Positions 1 through 7,696 are shown, counted from the first letter of the stretch. The stretch: 8,443 nucleotides of DNA from Candidatus Sulfotelmatobacter sp. (GCA_030044775.1 JASICF010000100.1:1-8443); one strand, 5' to 3'. Notes: generated from the letters alone by a model not told the origin. Numbers and translations: made by a program.

Positions 1-546
1 GATCCACCCACCAACGGGCACCTGGATCTGATCGAGCGCGGGGCAAAAATTTTTGAAGACCTGGTGGTCGCGATCCTGCGAAACTCGGAAAAGAGCCCAA
101 TGTTCAGCGTGGCCGAGCGGCTGGAGATGCTGCGCCAGCTGACGAGAGATTTGAGCAACGTGCGCATCGATACCTTCGACGGGTTGACGGTCGAGTATGC
201 GAAGTCGCTCGAGGCAACCTGCATTCTGCGCGGCATCCGCGCGATCAGCGACTACGAATACGAACTGCAGATGGCGCTGATGAACCGCAAGCTCGAGCCC
301 ACGTTGGAAACAGTCTTCATGATGCCCGCGGACAAATATTCTTATGTGAGTTCGCGGCTGGTGCGGGAAGTGGCGCAGGCGGGCGGACCGGTGAAGGGGC
401 TGGTTCCGGAAATCGTTGAAGAGAATCTCCGGGAGAAGCTGGATCCGGCTTATAAGCTGCGCAACGTTCGAAGCGTGGAATTTGCCGAGCCAATCGGCGG
501 AAGCGAACTGGATCGCAGAGAGAGGAAAAGGAAAAAGAAGGCATGA
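1..546 (+). CDS. coaD: Phosphopantetheine adenylyltransferase (partial, 5' end missing)
   Basis: Cytoplasmic nucleotidyltransferase of coenzyme A synthesis: transfers AMP from ATP to 4'-phosphopantetheine, giving dephospho-CoA. The frame is open from the first base, which encodes DPPTNGHLDLI. This contains the TxGH nucleotidyl-transfer motif (visible residues 4-7), so only about 11 N-terminal residues should be missing, by comparison with E. coli CoaD. Other family marks are RGIRAISDYEYE (visible 77-88) and the SSRLVRE segment (117-123), equivalent to the ISSTxVRE motif that binds ATP. An internal GTG at 64 lies after the TxGH motif and is not the true start. After the usual family end (about EENLREKL) there is an extra tail of roughly 34 residues ending in the very basic DRRERKRKKKA. 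The stop overlaps the next start (ATGA, 543-546), suggesting translational coupling. Family call is very secure; the role of the tail is unknown. Confidence 0.96.
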   Translation, partial: DPPTNGHLDLIERGAKIFEDLVVAILRNSEKSPMFSVAERLEMLRQLTRDLSNVRIDTFDGLTVEYAKSLEATCILRGIRAISDYEYELQMALMNRKLEPTLETVFMMPADKYSYVSSRLVREVAQAGGPVKGLVPEIVEENLREKLDPAYKLRNVRSVEFAEPIGGSELDRRERKRKKKA

Positions 547-1736
547 CAACCGCAACCACGGAAGCGCTGCGCCTTACTGACCGCATCAACCGCATCCAGC
601 CATCAGCGACGATGGCGGTAGTCGCCGAGGCTGACAAGCTGCGCGCGCAGGGAATCGATGTGGTGGACTTCGGCGCGGGCGAGCCGCACTTTGCGACGCC
701 GCAGCACATTAAAGACGCAGGGATTGGAGCGATTCACGCAAACTTCACAAAATATACGGCGGTTCCGGGGATGCCGGAGCTGCGCGACGCGATCGTGCAC
801 CGCCATGCGGTCGATTTCGATTCTGACTACCGGCGTGAGGAAACGATCGCCTGCACCGGCGGGAAAAATGCCCTGTTCAACGCGATTCAAGTTCTGGTTG
901 ATCACGGCGACGAAGTGATTTTGCCGGTGCCGTACTGGGTGTCGTTCAAGGATATCGTTCGTTACGCGGGCGGAGAATGCGTTTTGCTTGAAACGGACGA
1001 GGCGAAGGGATTTCGGGTAACGGCGGAGATGATTGCGAGATTGATCACGCCGCGAACCAAGGCGATCATCTTGAATTCGCCGTCGAACCCATCGGGCGCG
1101 GTGATGAGCCTGCAGGATCTGACGGAAGTTACACGGCTGGCGCAGGAGCGGGGAATCTGGGTGCTATCGGATGAATGCTACGTTTATCTGAATTACACGG
1201 GAAAGAATTTCTCGGTGGGGTCGCTGCGAGAATTGAAAGACCGCATCGTGGTACTGGGGTCGCTTTCGAAAACGTACGCGATGACCGGATGGCGACTGGG
1301 TTACGCCCTCGGGCCAGCTGCGGTGATCAGCGCAATGGCGAAGCTGCAGAGCCAGTCGACGTCGAACCCGACGTCGATTGTGCAGAGAGCCGCCATAGCA
1401 GCTTTAAAAGGGCCGCAGGAATGTGTCGAGAAAATGCGGCGCGAATATATCGAGTTGCGCGATCACGTGGTGACGGGACTACGCTCGATCCCCGGAGTGA
1501 AGTGCACGAAGCCGGAGGGCGCATTCTATGCCTATCCGAATATTTCGGCATTTCTGGGACGAGGCGTAAAGTCGGCGGCTGATCTGGCGGGAAAATTATT
1601 GCGCGAGGCGCACGTGGCTACGGTTCCGGGAGAAGGATTTGGAACGGCAGAACACATCCGCGTTTCGTATGCGACTTCGAAGGCAGAGCTGGATCGCGGC
1701 CTGGAGCGCATGAGGAAGTTTTTCGCCGCGCTGTAG
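543..1736 (+). CDS. aspC: Aspartate aminotransferase, PLP-dependent fold type I (class I/II)
   Basis: A 397-residue cytoplasmic PLP enzyme that should exchange aspartate and oxaloacetate with glutamate and 2-oxoglutarate. Visible marks: GAGEPHF near 44-50 (substrate-side loop), ACTGGKNALFNA around 103-114 (PLP phosphate), PYW at 130-132, NSPSNPSG at 178-185 with Asn182, LSDE with Asp210 (pyridine nitrogen), SLSKTYAMTGWRLGY with the Schiff-base lysine at 243, and HIRVSYA with Arg373 (substrate carboxylate). The GEPxF and SLSKTYAMTGWR wording is that of the subgroup I-beta (Thermus/Bacillus-like) enzymes, some of which also transaminate prephenate, so aspartate/prephenate aminotransferase is a real alternative. 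The ATG overlaps the coaD stop. I see no strong Shine-Dalgarno site, so coupling to coaD translation is likely. A terminator follows 34 bases after the stop. Confidence 0.93.
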   Translation: MTTATTEALRLTDRINRIQPSATMAVVAEADKLRAQGIDVVDFGAGEPHFATPQHIKDAGIGAIHANFTKYTAVPGMPELRDAIVHRHAVDFDSDYRREETIACTGGKNALFNAIQVLVDHGDEVILPVPYWVSFKDIVRYAGGECVLLETDEAKGFRVTAEMIARLITPRTKAIILNSPSNPSGAVMSLQDLTEVTRLAQERGIWVLSDECYVYLNYTGKNFSVGSLRELKDRIVVLGSLSKTYAMTGWRLGYALGPAAVISAMAKLQSQSTSNPTSIVQRAAIAALKGPQECVEKMRREYIELRDHVVTGLRSIPGVKCTKPEGAFYAYPNISAFLGRGVKSAADLAGKLLREAHVATVPGEGFGTAEHIRVSYATSKAELDRGLERMRKFFAAL

Positions 1737-1755
1737 GTGTGGCGCGACAATGGGG

Positions 1756-1761
1756 TAAAAT
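1756..1761 (+). promoter_or_regulatory. Possible -10 element (TAAAAT) before the terminator
   Basis: TAAAAT lies in an otherwise GC-rich gap, about 10 bases before the terminator hairpin. A transcript started from it would begin at about 1768 and run straight into the hairpin before reaching manA. I find no good -35 hexamer at 16-18 bases upstream, so this is a weak candidate recorded mainly because manA has no other visible promoter. Confidence 0.2.
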
Positions 1762-1770
1762 TTATCTGTG

Positions 1771-1801
1771 AAAGGCCGTCGCTTGCGAACGGCCTTTTTT
1801 T
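1771..1801 (+). terminator. Rho-independent terminator between aspC and manA
   Basis: AAAGGCCGT (1771-1779) pairs perfectly with ACGGCCTTT (1789-1797), and the run of seven T (1795-1801) overlaps and follows the 3' arm. The top of the stem can extend by two pairs (C1780-G1787, G1781-C1786) past a bulged A1788, closing a CTTG loop. It should end the coaD-aspC transcript. Unusually, manA starts only 13 nt past the last T. Confidence 0.9.
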
Positions 1802-1814
1802 GTAGTGCATTCGA

Positions 1815-2816
1815 ATGGGCGAGCTATATCCATTGCTGATGGTTCCGGGTTTCGATCCGCGGCCGTGGGGGACGCATGATCTTTCGCCGATTTATCCCAA
1901 CCAGAAATTCGGCGAGAAGATTGGCGAGGCGTGGCTGACAGGTGACGAATGTAAAGTTGCCAATGGGTTCCTGGCTGGACAGAGCCTGGCGGAGATCGGA
2001 AAGACTTATCAGCGGGAGCTGGTCGGCGATGCGGCGCGCGATGCGGGACGATTCCCGCTGCTCGTGAAGTTTCTGTTTCCACACGAAAAACTCTCGGTGC
2101 AGGTTCATCCCGATGATGTGCAGGCGCTGAAAGTGGGCCAGCCCTGGGGCAAAACGGAGTGCTGGTACGTCGCGCACGCGAAGCCGGGAGCGCAAATTGC
2201 GTTGGGGTTGAAGGATGGAGTGAGTGTCTCGCAACTGGAGAAGGCGATTCATGACCAGCGCGCGGAGGAGTTGCTGAACTGGCTGAATGTTTATTCCGGA
2301 GACACGATTTACGTGGCGGGCGGGACAGTGCACACGCTGGGGCCAGGATCGGTAATCGTGGAGACGCAACAGCAGTCGGATACAACTTACCGGTTGTATG
2401 ATTACGGGCGGCCACGCGAACTGCATTTGAAAGACGGGCTGGCCGCCGTGAAGTTAAAAGCAGGCTCGGGAAAAGTTGTGAGAGCTGCGCCAGCGCAGAT
2501 TGATGGCAGAAAAAGCCGGCGCGGCGAGTTGGTGGCGGCTCCGTACTTTATGGTCGATATATTTGAGTTGAAGGACCCGCAGGTTTTGAGCACGCGTGAC
2601 GGTTCGGGCAAGTCTTCGGCGCAGATTCTGGTGGCGCTGGAAGGATGCGGAACGGTGCAAGCGGCGGGCAGCGAGGCGATTACCTTGGCAAAAGGCGACG
2701 CAGTGGTGGTTCCGGCGTGCATGGAGCAATTCACCGTGAGCCCACAGTGGACGCTGGAATTGTTGCGATCGCGCGTGCCCGGCTCGCGGTTGCCGGAACC
2801 AGAAACAAGAATTTAG
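1815..2816 (+). CDS. manA: Mannose-6-phosphate isomerase, type I (zinc cupin)
   Basis: Interconverts fructose-6-phosphate and mannose-6-phosphate in the cytoplasm, the entry step to GDP-mannose. The 333-residue length fits the short, Bacillus-like type I branch. Zinc ligands are visible: SVQVHPDD gives Gln96 and His98, GKTECWYV gives Glu115, and VAGGTVHTLG gives His173. Arg193 in TTYRLYDYGR is the expected active-site arginine, and PRPWGT at 15-20 is the conserved N-terminal segment. A second cupin half (about 240-333) carries LAKGDAVVVP. An in-frame TAG at 1803-1805 rules out an upstream start. ATG 1815 keeps the full N-terminus, though no Shine-Dalgarno site is visible and the preceding terminator ends at 1801. 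The next ATG (1839) would lose only eight residues. Followed after 18 bases by manC, so the two are probably co-transcribed. Confidence 0.93.
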   Translation: MGELYPLLMVPGFDPRPWGTHDLSPIYPNQKFGEKIGEAWLTGDECKVANGFLAGQSLAEIGKTYQRELVGDAARDAGRFPLLVKFLFPHEKLSVQVHPDDVQALKVGQPWGKTECWYVAHAKPGAQIALGLKDGVSVSQLEKAIHDQRAEELLNWLNVYSGDTIYVAGGTVHTLGPGSVIVETQQQSDTTYRLYDYGRPRELHLKDGLAAVKLKAGSGKVVRAAPAQIDGRKSRRGELVAAPYFMVDIFELKDPQVLSTRDGSGKSSAQILVALEGCGTVQAAGSEAITLAKGDAVVVPACMEQFTVSPQWTLELLRSRVPGSRLPEPETRI

Positions 2817-2834
2817 CAGCGGAATCTTAAGAAC

Positions 2835-3962
2835 GTGGGAAAGAACTCGAATTTTTATCCGGTGATTCTGGCGGGGGGGCGCGGCACGCGCTTCTGGCCA
2901 CTCAGCCGCAGGAAACACGCGAAGCAGTTGCTGGCGCTCGACGGCAAGCAGACGATGATTCAGCAGACCGTGGCGCGTTTGACGCCGCTCGCAGGGGCGC
3001 GACGGTTTTGGGTGGTAACGAATGAAGATTCTCGCCCTGCGATCCTGAAGCAGCTTCCGGCGCTGCCGAAGTCGCAAGTTCTGGCCGAGCCGGTAGGACG
3101 AAACAGCGCTCCGGCAATTGGTCTGGCGGCGTTTCTGCTGTTGCGAGAGCATCCGGATGCGGTGATCGGAATGTTTCCTTCCGATCATGTGATTGCCGAC
3201 AAACAAGCGTATGCAGCAACGATCGCGCGTGGAGTCGAGATCGCAGCCGCGGGTGAAAATATTGTGGTGCTCGGCATTCGGCCTACACGTCCGGAAACCG
3301 GCTATGGCTACATCGAGGCGGGGGGAGCGGCGGGCAATTCGCAACCTGCAGCGACCGCGGCCCTGCGAGTGCGGCGATTTACGGAAAAGCCCGATGTCGA
3401 AAAAGCGGCAGCGTTCGTGGCGGCGGGGAATTATTTCTGGAACAGCGGAATGTTTCTGTGGAGCGCGCACACGCTGGGGAATGCTCTGCGGGAGCATCTT
3501 CCGAAGACGGCCGCGGTATTGGAGGAAATTGCGGCAGCGTGGGGCAGACGAGCGTTTGCGCGATCGTTTCGGCGGCTGTATCCGAAGTGCGAGAACATCA
3601 GCATCGATTATGCGGTGCTGGAGCCGCGTTCGGCGAAAGGCGAGCATGCAGGAAACATTTTCTGCCTGCCGGCCGATTTCGGCTGGAACGATTTAGGATC
3701 GTGGACTGCACTGCACGAACATCGCACAGCGAAGAGCAATCCGGCTAACGGGAACGTGATTTGGAGTTCCGAGATATTCGTACTAAATGCGCACGGCAAC
3801 TACGTGCATGCTCCGGGAAAATTTGTGGCAACGGTGGGCGTGAAGGATATTGTGGTGGTCGAGACAGAAGACGCGCTGCTGATCACGACCCGGCAACACG
3901 CGCAGGACGTGGGTAAAGTGGTGAAGCATCTGGATGAGAAGAAGATGCATAGGCTGACATGA
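2835..3962 (+). CDS. manC: Mannose-1-phosphate guanylyltransferase (GDP-mannose pyrophosphorylase)
   Basis: Makes GDP-mannose and pyrophosphate from mannose-1-phosphate and GTP. The 375-residue protein has the nucleotidyltransferase signature LAGGRGTRFWPLSRR (12-26), followed by HAKQLL where most relatives have xPKQ. Next come FPSDHVI with Asp117 (metal/nucleotide site), ETGYGYIEAG (154-163), RFTEKPD (181-187), YFWNSGMFLW (200-209), ISIDYAVLE (255-263) and DFGWNDLGSW (281-290). The protein stops after a short C-terminal part and lacks the extra isomerase cupin of bifunctional ManC/AlgA proteins, which agrees with a separate manA just upstream. The start is GTG at 2835. It places the signature at the usual distance from the N-terminus, and a weak GCGGA lies about 11 bases before it. 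Gap to manA is 18 bases and to the mutase 65 bases. Confidence 0.94.
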   Translation: MGKNSNFYPVILAGGRGTRFWPLSRRKHAKQLLALDGKQTMIQQTVARLTPLAGARRFWVVTNEDSRPAILKQLPALPKSQVLAEPVGRNSAPAIGLAAFLLLREHPDAVIGMFPSDHVIADKQAYAATIARGVEIAAAGENIVVLGIRPTRPETGYGYIEAGGAAGNSQPAATAALRVRRFTEKPDVEKAAAFVAAGNYFWNSGMFLWSAHTLGNALREHLPKTAAVLEEIAAAWGRRAFARSFRRLYPKCENISIDYAVLEPRSAKGEHAGNIFCLPADFGWNDLGSWTALHEHRTAKSNPANGNVIWSSEIFVLNAHGNYVHAPGKFVATVGVKDIVVVETEDALLITTRQHAQDVGKVVKHLDEKKMHRLT

Positions 3963-4027
3963 GGCAGCCGATGACGAGTGAGCGGAGGTCAGCGATATTG
4001 CGTTGACCACGAGAGACAGCGTTGCAA

Positions 4028-5452
4028 ATGGCTCAGGAGATTAAATTCGGGACTGACGGCTGGCGCGGAATCATCGCCGACGACTTCACATTCGACAATG
4101 TGCGGCGTGTTGCAGGAGCGATCGCGTCGTACGCGTTGAAGTGGGAAGACGCAAAGCGTGGAATCATCATCGGCTACGACACCCGGTTTCAGTCGCAGAC
4201 GGCAGCGCAGACGGCAGCGGAGGTCATCGCGGCAGCAGGCATTCCCGTAAAACTGGCGGACGATTACACGCCGACACCGGCCGTCTCGTATGCGGTGAAG
4301 ACGAATGGCGCCGCCGGCGGAGTGATGATTACGTCCAGCCATAATCCGTGGAACTGGAACGGGGTGAAGTTCAAAGCACAATTCGGCGGATCGGCAACAC
4401 CCGCGATCATGAAAAAAGTGGAAGAGGAGTTGCAGGCAGGCGCGATGCCGAACGGCACGAAGGCCGCGATCGACGAAGTCGATCTGAAGGCCGCGTATAT
4501 CTCCGCGGTTTGCCGCTTCGCGGATATGGATTTGATCGGTAAAGCGAAGTTTAAAGTGGCCATCGATTCGATGTATGGCTCGGGGCGGGGAGTGCTGGCG
4601 GGAATTTTTGCCGAGCGCGGCGTGCAGCATGTCACCATCAGACAAGAAGTCAATCCGCTGTTCCCGGGGATTAATCCGGAGCCGATTGAGCCGCACATTG
4701 CCCTGCTGCAGCAGACGGTGGTGCGAGAGCATTGCGATGCGGGACTGGCTACGGATGGCGACGCCGACCGGATTGGTGCGGTTGCAGAAGACGGCAGCTT
4801 TGTGGATTCACACAAGATTTTTTGTGTTTTACTGCGCTGGCTGCTCGAACGCAAGAAATGGCCGGGCGACGTTGTTAGAGCTTTCAACACTACGCGCATG
4901 CTCGACCGCATCGCGGCCAAGCACGGAAGAAAACTTTACGAAACGCAAATCGGATTCAAATACACGGCCGACCTGATGATGGAGCACGAGATTCTGATTG
5001 GCGGAGAAGAATCGGGCGGGATTGGGTATTCGCGATTTCTGCCGGAACGCGACGGGATTTTGAATTGCCTGCTGGTGGCCAATGCGATGGCGGAAGAAGG
5101 CAAGCCGCTTGGCCAACTGGTAGCTGATCTGCAGTGCGAGTTCGGGCCACATTTTTACGGCAGGCGCGATCTGCACATTCCGGAGGATGTGAAGCAGAAT
5201 GCGATCCAGCGCGCGAAAGCGGAAAACACACAGAGCCTGGGGCGCTATCGCGTATTGAAGAAAGAATATCTTGATGGTGTGAAGTTTTTCCTGGACGCTC
5301 CGACGAATGGAAATGGCGCGGAAGCATGGATTCTTTTTCGCGCTTCGGGCACCGAACCGCTGTTGCGCGCTTATGCGGAAGCGGCGTCGCGGGAACTGGT
5401 CAGCGAAATTCTGGCGGCGGGCGAGAAGTTTGTCATGAGTTCAGGATCATAA
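4028..5452 (+). CDS. manB: Alpha-D-phosphohexomutase (phosphomannomutase/phosphoglucomutase)
   Basis: Moves phosphate between C6 and C1 of a hexose. In this cluster the expected step is mannose-6-P to mannose-1-P, feeding ManC. With ATG 4028 the protein has 474 residues and the four signature sites in order: FGTDGWRG (7-14); ITSSHNP with the phosphoserine Ser104; the metal loop DGDADR (243-248); the sugar-recognition loop GGEESGG (325-331); and the phosphate-binding RASGTEP (438-444). The sugar loop is not the GEQSGH type of GlmM nor the GEMSGH of Pseudomonas AlgC. GEESxG is more typical of phosphoglucomutases, so glucose or dual specificity is possible and the symbol rests on context. An in-frame TTG at 4022 adds two residues and sits nearer to GAGAG (4011-4015); either could be the start. 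No terminator is visible after the stop. Confidence 0.85.
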   Translation: MAQEIKFGTDGWRGIIADDFTFDNVRRVAGAIASYALKWEDAKRGIIIGYDTRFQSQTAAQTAAEVIAAAGIPVKLADDYTPTPAVSYAVKTNGAAGGVMITSSHNPWNWNGVKFKAQFGGSATPAIMKKVEEELQAGAMPNGTKAAIDEVDLKAAYISAVCRFADMDLIGKAKFKVAIDSMYGSGRGVLAGIFAERGVQHVTIRQEVNPLFPGINPEPIEPHIALLQQTVVREHCDAGLATDGDADRIGAVAEDGSFVDSHKIFCVLLRWLLERKKWPGDVVRAFNTTRMLDRIAAKHGRKLYETQIGFKYTADLMMEHEILIGGEESGGIGYSRFLPERDGILNCLLVANAMAEEGKPLGQLVADLQCEFGPHFYGRRDLHIPEDVKQNAIQRAKAENTQSLGRYRVLKKEYLDGVKFFLDAPTNGNGAEAWILFRASGTEPLLRAYAEAASRELVSEILAAGEKFVMSSGS

Positions 5453-5537
5453 ACGCGATCTGGCCCTCGGGTGCCGCAAAACTCCACATTTTCCGTTTCC
5501 ATAGTGCGATACTTAGAGCAGGATACCCAAGCCACAA

Positions 5538-6698
5538 ATGACTCTTGCTGGAGACACAGGTCCGGCCTCGGCGGACACGCCTGAGGCACGGCGCTATAAC
5601 CGCATCCATCGCTGGCTGGGAGTTGCCGATTTCGCAATCGGCTCGGGATTTCTGATTGTTCTTCTGTTCACCGGATGGAGCGGATGGTTGCGGGATTTGG
5701 CTCTGCGGCGAGGCTTTCAGAATTACACGCTGGCGGTTTTCATCTATCTATTCCTGCTGCTGCTGATCGGCAAGGTGCTGGCGTTTGGCCTGGACTACTA
5801 CGGATTTCGCCTGGAAAAACAATTTCAACTCTCCACGCAAAATGCGAGCGCGTGGCTTTGGGATGAAACGAAGGGATTTCTAGTGGGGTTGGTGCTGGGT
5901 GGAGTGGTTGTGGAGTTGGTTTATTTTCTGATCCGGCAATGGCCGCAGTATTGGTGGATTCTGGCTTGGGCGATCTTCATGGGTCTGTTCATTGTGATGG
6001 CGCAACTGGCGCCGGTCGTGCTTTTCCCGATCTTTTACAAGTTCGAGCCGCTGGAGAATGAAGACCTGCGGCGGCGGCTGATTGTGCTGAGCGAACATGC
6101 GGGCACCCGGGTGCGCGGCGTTTACCGCTGGAAGCTCTCAGAGAAAACGAAGAAAGCGAATGCAGCGCTGACAGGCCTTGGCAGCACGCGGCGAATCATT
6201 CTCGCGGATACGCTGCTCGATAACTACGCACCGGAAGAGATAGAGGCGGTGCTGGCGCACGAACTGGGCCACCACGTGCACAAGCACATCCTGAAAAGCA
6301 TTCTGGTCCAAGCCGGCGTTACCCTGCTCGGCTTCTGGGCGGCGAACTTCGTGCTGCACTATGCGGTCGACCACCACATGTTCGAGGAGCTTTCGGATTT
6401 TGCCAATCTTCCGCTGGTCGCGATCACGGCGACGGTGATTTCGCTTCTGCTGATGCCGGCGCTGAACGCATATTCGCGCTTTAACGAGCGGCAGGCAGAC
6501 CGCTACGCCTTTGAATCGATCGCTACCATCGAACCGTTTGTTTCGTCGATGAACAAGCTGGCGAGCCAGAACCTTGCGGAGCGGACGCCTTCGAAGTGGA
6601 TCGAAGTTTTATTTCACTCCCATCCGGCTATTTCGAAGCGCGTGGCGGCTGCGGAGGCGTGGAGCCGCACACAGGACACTGGCGCCAAGATTGTTTGA
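5538..6698 (+). CDS. Ste24-type M48 family membrane metalloprotease
   Basis: Zinc endopeptidase embedded in the cytoplasmic membrane, 386 residues. The zinc site is HELGHH (His241, Glu242, His245) with the third ligand Glu317 in FNERQADRYA. The late SHPAISKRVAA segment (361-371) is also typical of M48. Hydrophobic stretches at roughly 31-48, 62-85, 112-132, 137-163, 255-277 and 290-310 give about six membrane segments. The long N-terminal membrane part before HELGH matches the Ste24/CAAX-protease branch rather than the shorter HtpX. Bacteria do not generally prenylate proteins, so the likely job is membrane-protein quality control, but the substrate is unknown. The gene lies 85 bases after the mutase. 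TGCGATACT (5505-5513) could be an extended -10, but its -35 is poor. GCAGGA (5518-5523) is far from the ATG, so the start is moderately sure. It converges with kdsB, leaving 17 bases between stops. Confidence 0.9.
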   Translation: MTLAGDTGPASADTPEARRYNRIHRWLGVADFAIGSGFLIVLLFTGWSGWLRDLALRRGFQNYTLAVFIYLFLLLLIGKVLAFGLDYYGFRLEKQFQLSTQNASAWLWDETKGFLVGLVLGGVVVELVYFLIRQWPQYWWILAWAIFMGLFIVMAQLAPVVLFPIFYKFEPLENEDLRRRLIVLSEHAGTRVRGVYRWKLSEKTKKANAALTGLGSTRRIILADTLLDNYAPEEIEAVLAHELGHHVHKHILKSILVQAGVTLLGFWAANFVLHYAVDHHMFEELSDFANLPLVAITATVISLLLMPALNAYSRFNERQADRYAFESIATIEPFVSSMNKLASQNLAERTPSKWIEVLFHSHPAISKRVAAAEAWSRTQDTGAKIV

Positions 6699-6715
6699 AA
6701 GATTTCCGTCTGCCC

Positions 6716-7438
6716 TCACTGTGGCTTCTTGAGAAGTTCCGCGACCCGGTTTAGATCTTCTTCTGTGTCTACGCCTACCGAATCGAACGGCGTCTCGCCC
6801 ACATAGATCGGAATCCCATTTTCGAGGAAACGCAGTTGCTCCAGCCGCTCTGTCTTTTCCAGCGAAGATTCGGGCCAGCTTACGAACCGATCAAGCGCAG
6901 GCTTGCGGTAGGCATAGAGGCCGAGGTGCTTATAGTAAGGCACATCGGTTCGGTCGCGGTCGAAGGGAATAGTGGCGCGAGAAAAATAGAGGGCTTTCCC
7001 GTCAGGAGCCGTGACGACTTTGACGGCATTCGGGTTGAAAATCTCTTCGGCGGAGCACAGTGTTTTTACGGTTCCGACCTGGACGTTGGGATCATTCATG
7101 ACGCCGATGAGCGTAGCGATCTGCTCGGGGCGAACCAGAGGCTCGTCGCCCTGGATATTGAGATAAAGATCGGCGGGAAGTGAGTTGGAAATTTCGTGCA
7201 CGCGCTCGGTGCCGCTGCGATGCGAGGACGCGGTCTGCCGGGCGCTCCAGCCATGACGGCGGCAGGTGTCGAGGATTTCCGAGGAATCGGTCGCGACGAT
7301 GACTTCCGCCAGCAGAGAAGAAGAGCGCACAGCCTCGTAGACCCAACCGACGAGCGGTTTGCCGGCGATTTCGCGCAGCATTTTGCGCGGCAGACGCGTA
7401 GAGGCAAGGCGGGCGGGAATGATGGCGACGGCCGTCAT
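6716..7438 (-). CDS. kdsB: 3-deoxy-manno-octulosonate cytidylyltransferase (CMP-KDO synthetase)
   Basis: Activates KDO with CTP to CMP-KDO for the inner core of lipopolysaccharide; cytoplasmic. The 240-residue length fits the family. Visible motifs: IPARLASTRLPRKML (7-21) with the nucleotide-binding arginines, HRSGTERV (73-80), LNIQGDEPLV (93-102) with the metal-binding Asp98, NPNAVKVV (135-142), YKHLGLYAYR (169-178), ERLEQLRFLENG (197-208) and FDSVGVDTEEDL (218-229) with the second metal aspartate at about 224. The ATG at 7438 begins four residues before the conserved IPAR segment, as expected, although no strong Shine-Dalgarno site precedes it. It implies a Gram-negative outer membrane with KDO-containing LPS. 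Upstream on the same strand are a 50-residue membrane protein and a Flp pilin, which could share its transcript. Confidence 0.95.
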   Translation of the reverse strand: MTAVAIIPARLASTRLPRKMLREIAGKPLVGWVYEAVRSSSLLAEVIVATDSSEILDTCRRHGWSARQTASSHRSGTERVHEISNSLPADLYLNIQGDEPLVRPEQIATLIGVMNDPNVQVGTVKTLCSAEEIFNPNAVKVVTAPDGKALYFSRATIPFDRDRTDVPYYKHLGLYAYRKPALDRFVSWPESSLEKTERLEQLRFLENGIPIYVGETPFDSVGVDTEEDLNRVAELLKKPQ

Positions 7439-7487
7439 GCGAGGACCAGTTTCCAGGTTCCCGCCGGAACTGGCAAGTGTTCGATTC

Positions 7488-7640
7488 CTAAGCGGACCGC
7501 ACCGGTTCAGCCGTCGCTTTCACTGGACTGACATCCGAGACTTTTTGCTCCAACCTCCTACGGATGCGGCGGACCTCAACGAAAATCAGCGCAGTCAAGG
7601 TACACATCAAGCTGGTTAACATCAGCCAAAGTGGATCCAT
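7488..7640 (-). CDS. Putative small single-pass membrane protein, 50 residues
   Basis: I do not recognise this family. ATG at 7640 opens a 50-residue frame ending in TAG (7488-7490). Residues 4-22 are strongly hydrophobic (LWLMLTSLMCTLTALIFVE) and are followed at once by the basic RRIRRRLEQK, a pattern for one membrane segment with its C-terminal tail in the cytoplasm. A purine-rich AGGGGAG lies about 10 bases before the ATG, a usable but slightly distant ribosome site. The frame sits between the Flp pilin (56 bases upstream) and kdsB (49 bases downstream), all on the same strand, so it may be part of one transcript. It is short, and chance is not excluded. The membrane segment, the positive flank and the ribosome site together favour a real gene. 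Confidence 0.5.
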   Translation of the reverse strand: MDPLWLMLTSLMCTLTALIFVEVRRIRRRLEQKVSDVSPVKATAEPVRSA

Positions 7641-7696
7641 TGTGGCGGGCTCCCCTTCCCGCGACCATATATCTTTCTCTTCTCCATTCCGCCACG

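Noticed and set aside
1762..2426. Minus-strand frames of about 200-217 codons opposite manA
   Set aside because: Antisense shadows of manA: one runs over the aspC-manA terminator, and neither shows a recognisable motif.
2454..3647. A 397-codon open frame on the minus strand across manA and manC
   Set aside because: It lies antisense to two genes with complete catalytic motifs. Its translation is arginine-rich low-complexity text without any domain, as expected for the mirror frame of GC-rich coding DNA.
3963..4027. Possible separate promoter between manC and the mutase (TTGACC near 4003)
   Set aside because: TTGACC is only about 20 bases from the start codon, leaving no room for a -10 and a leader. 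The gap is better read as intra-operon spacer.
7196..7619. Plus-strand frames of 111 and 86 codons over the kdsB start
   Set aside because: They mirror kdsB and its upstream gap; composition is arginine-rich and no ribosome site or motif supports them.
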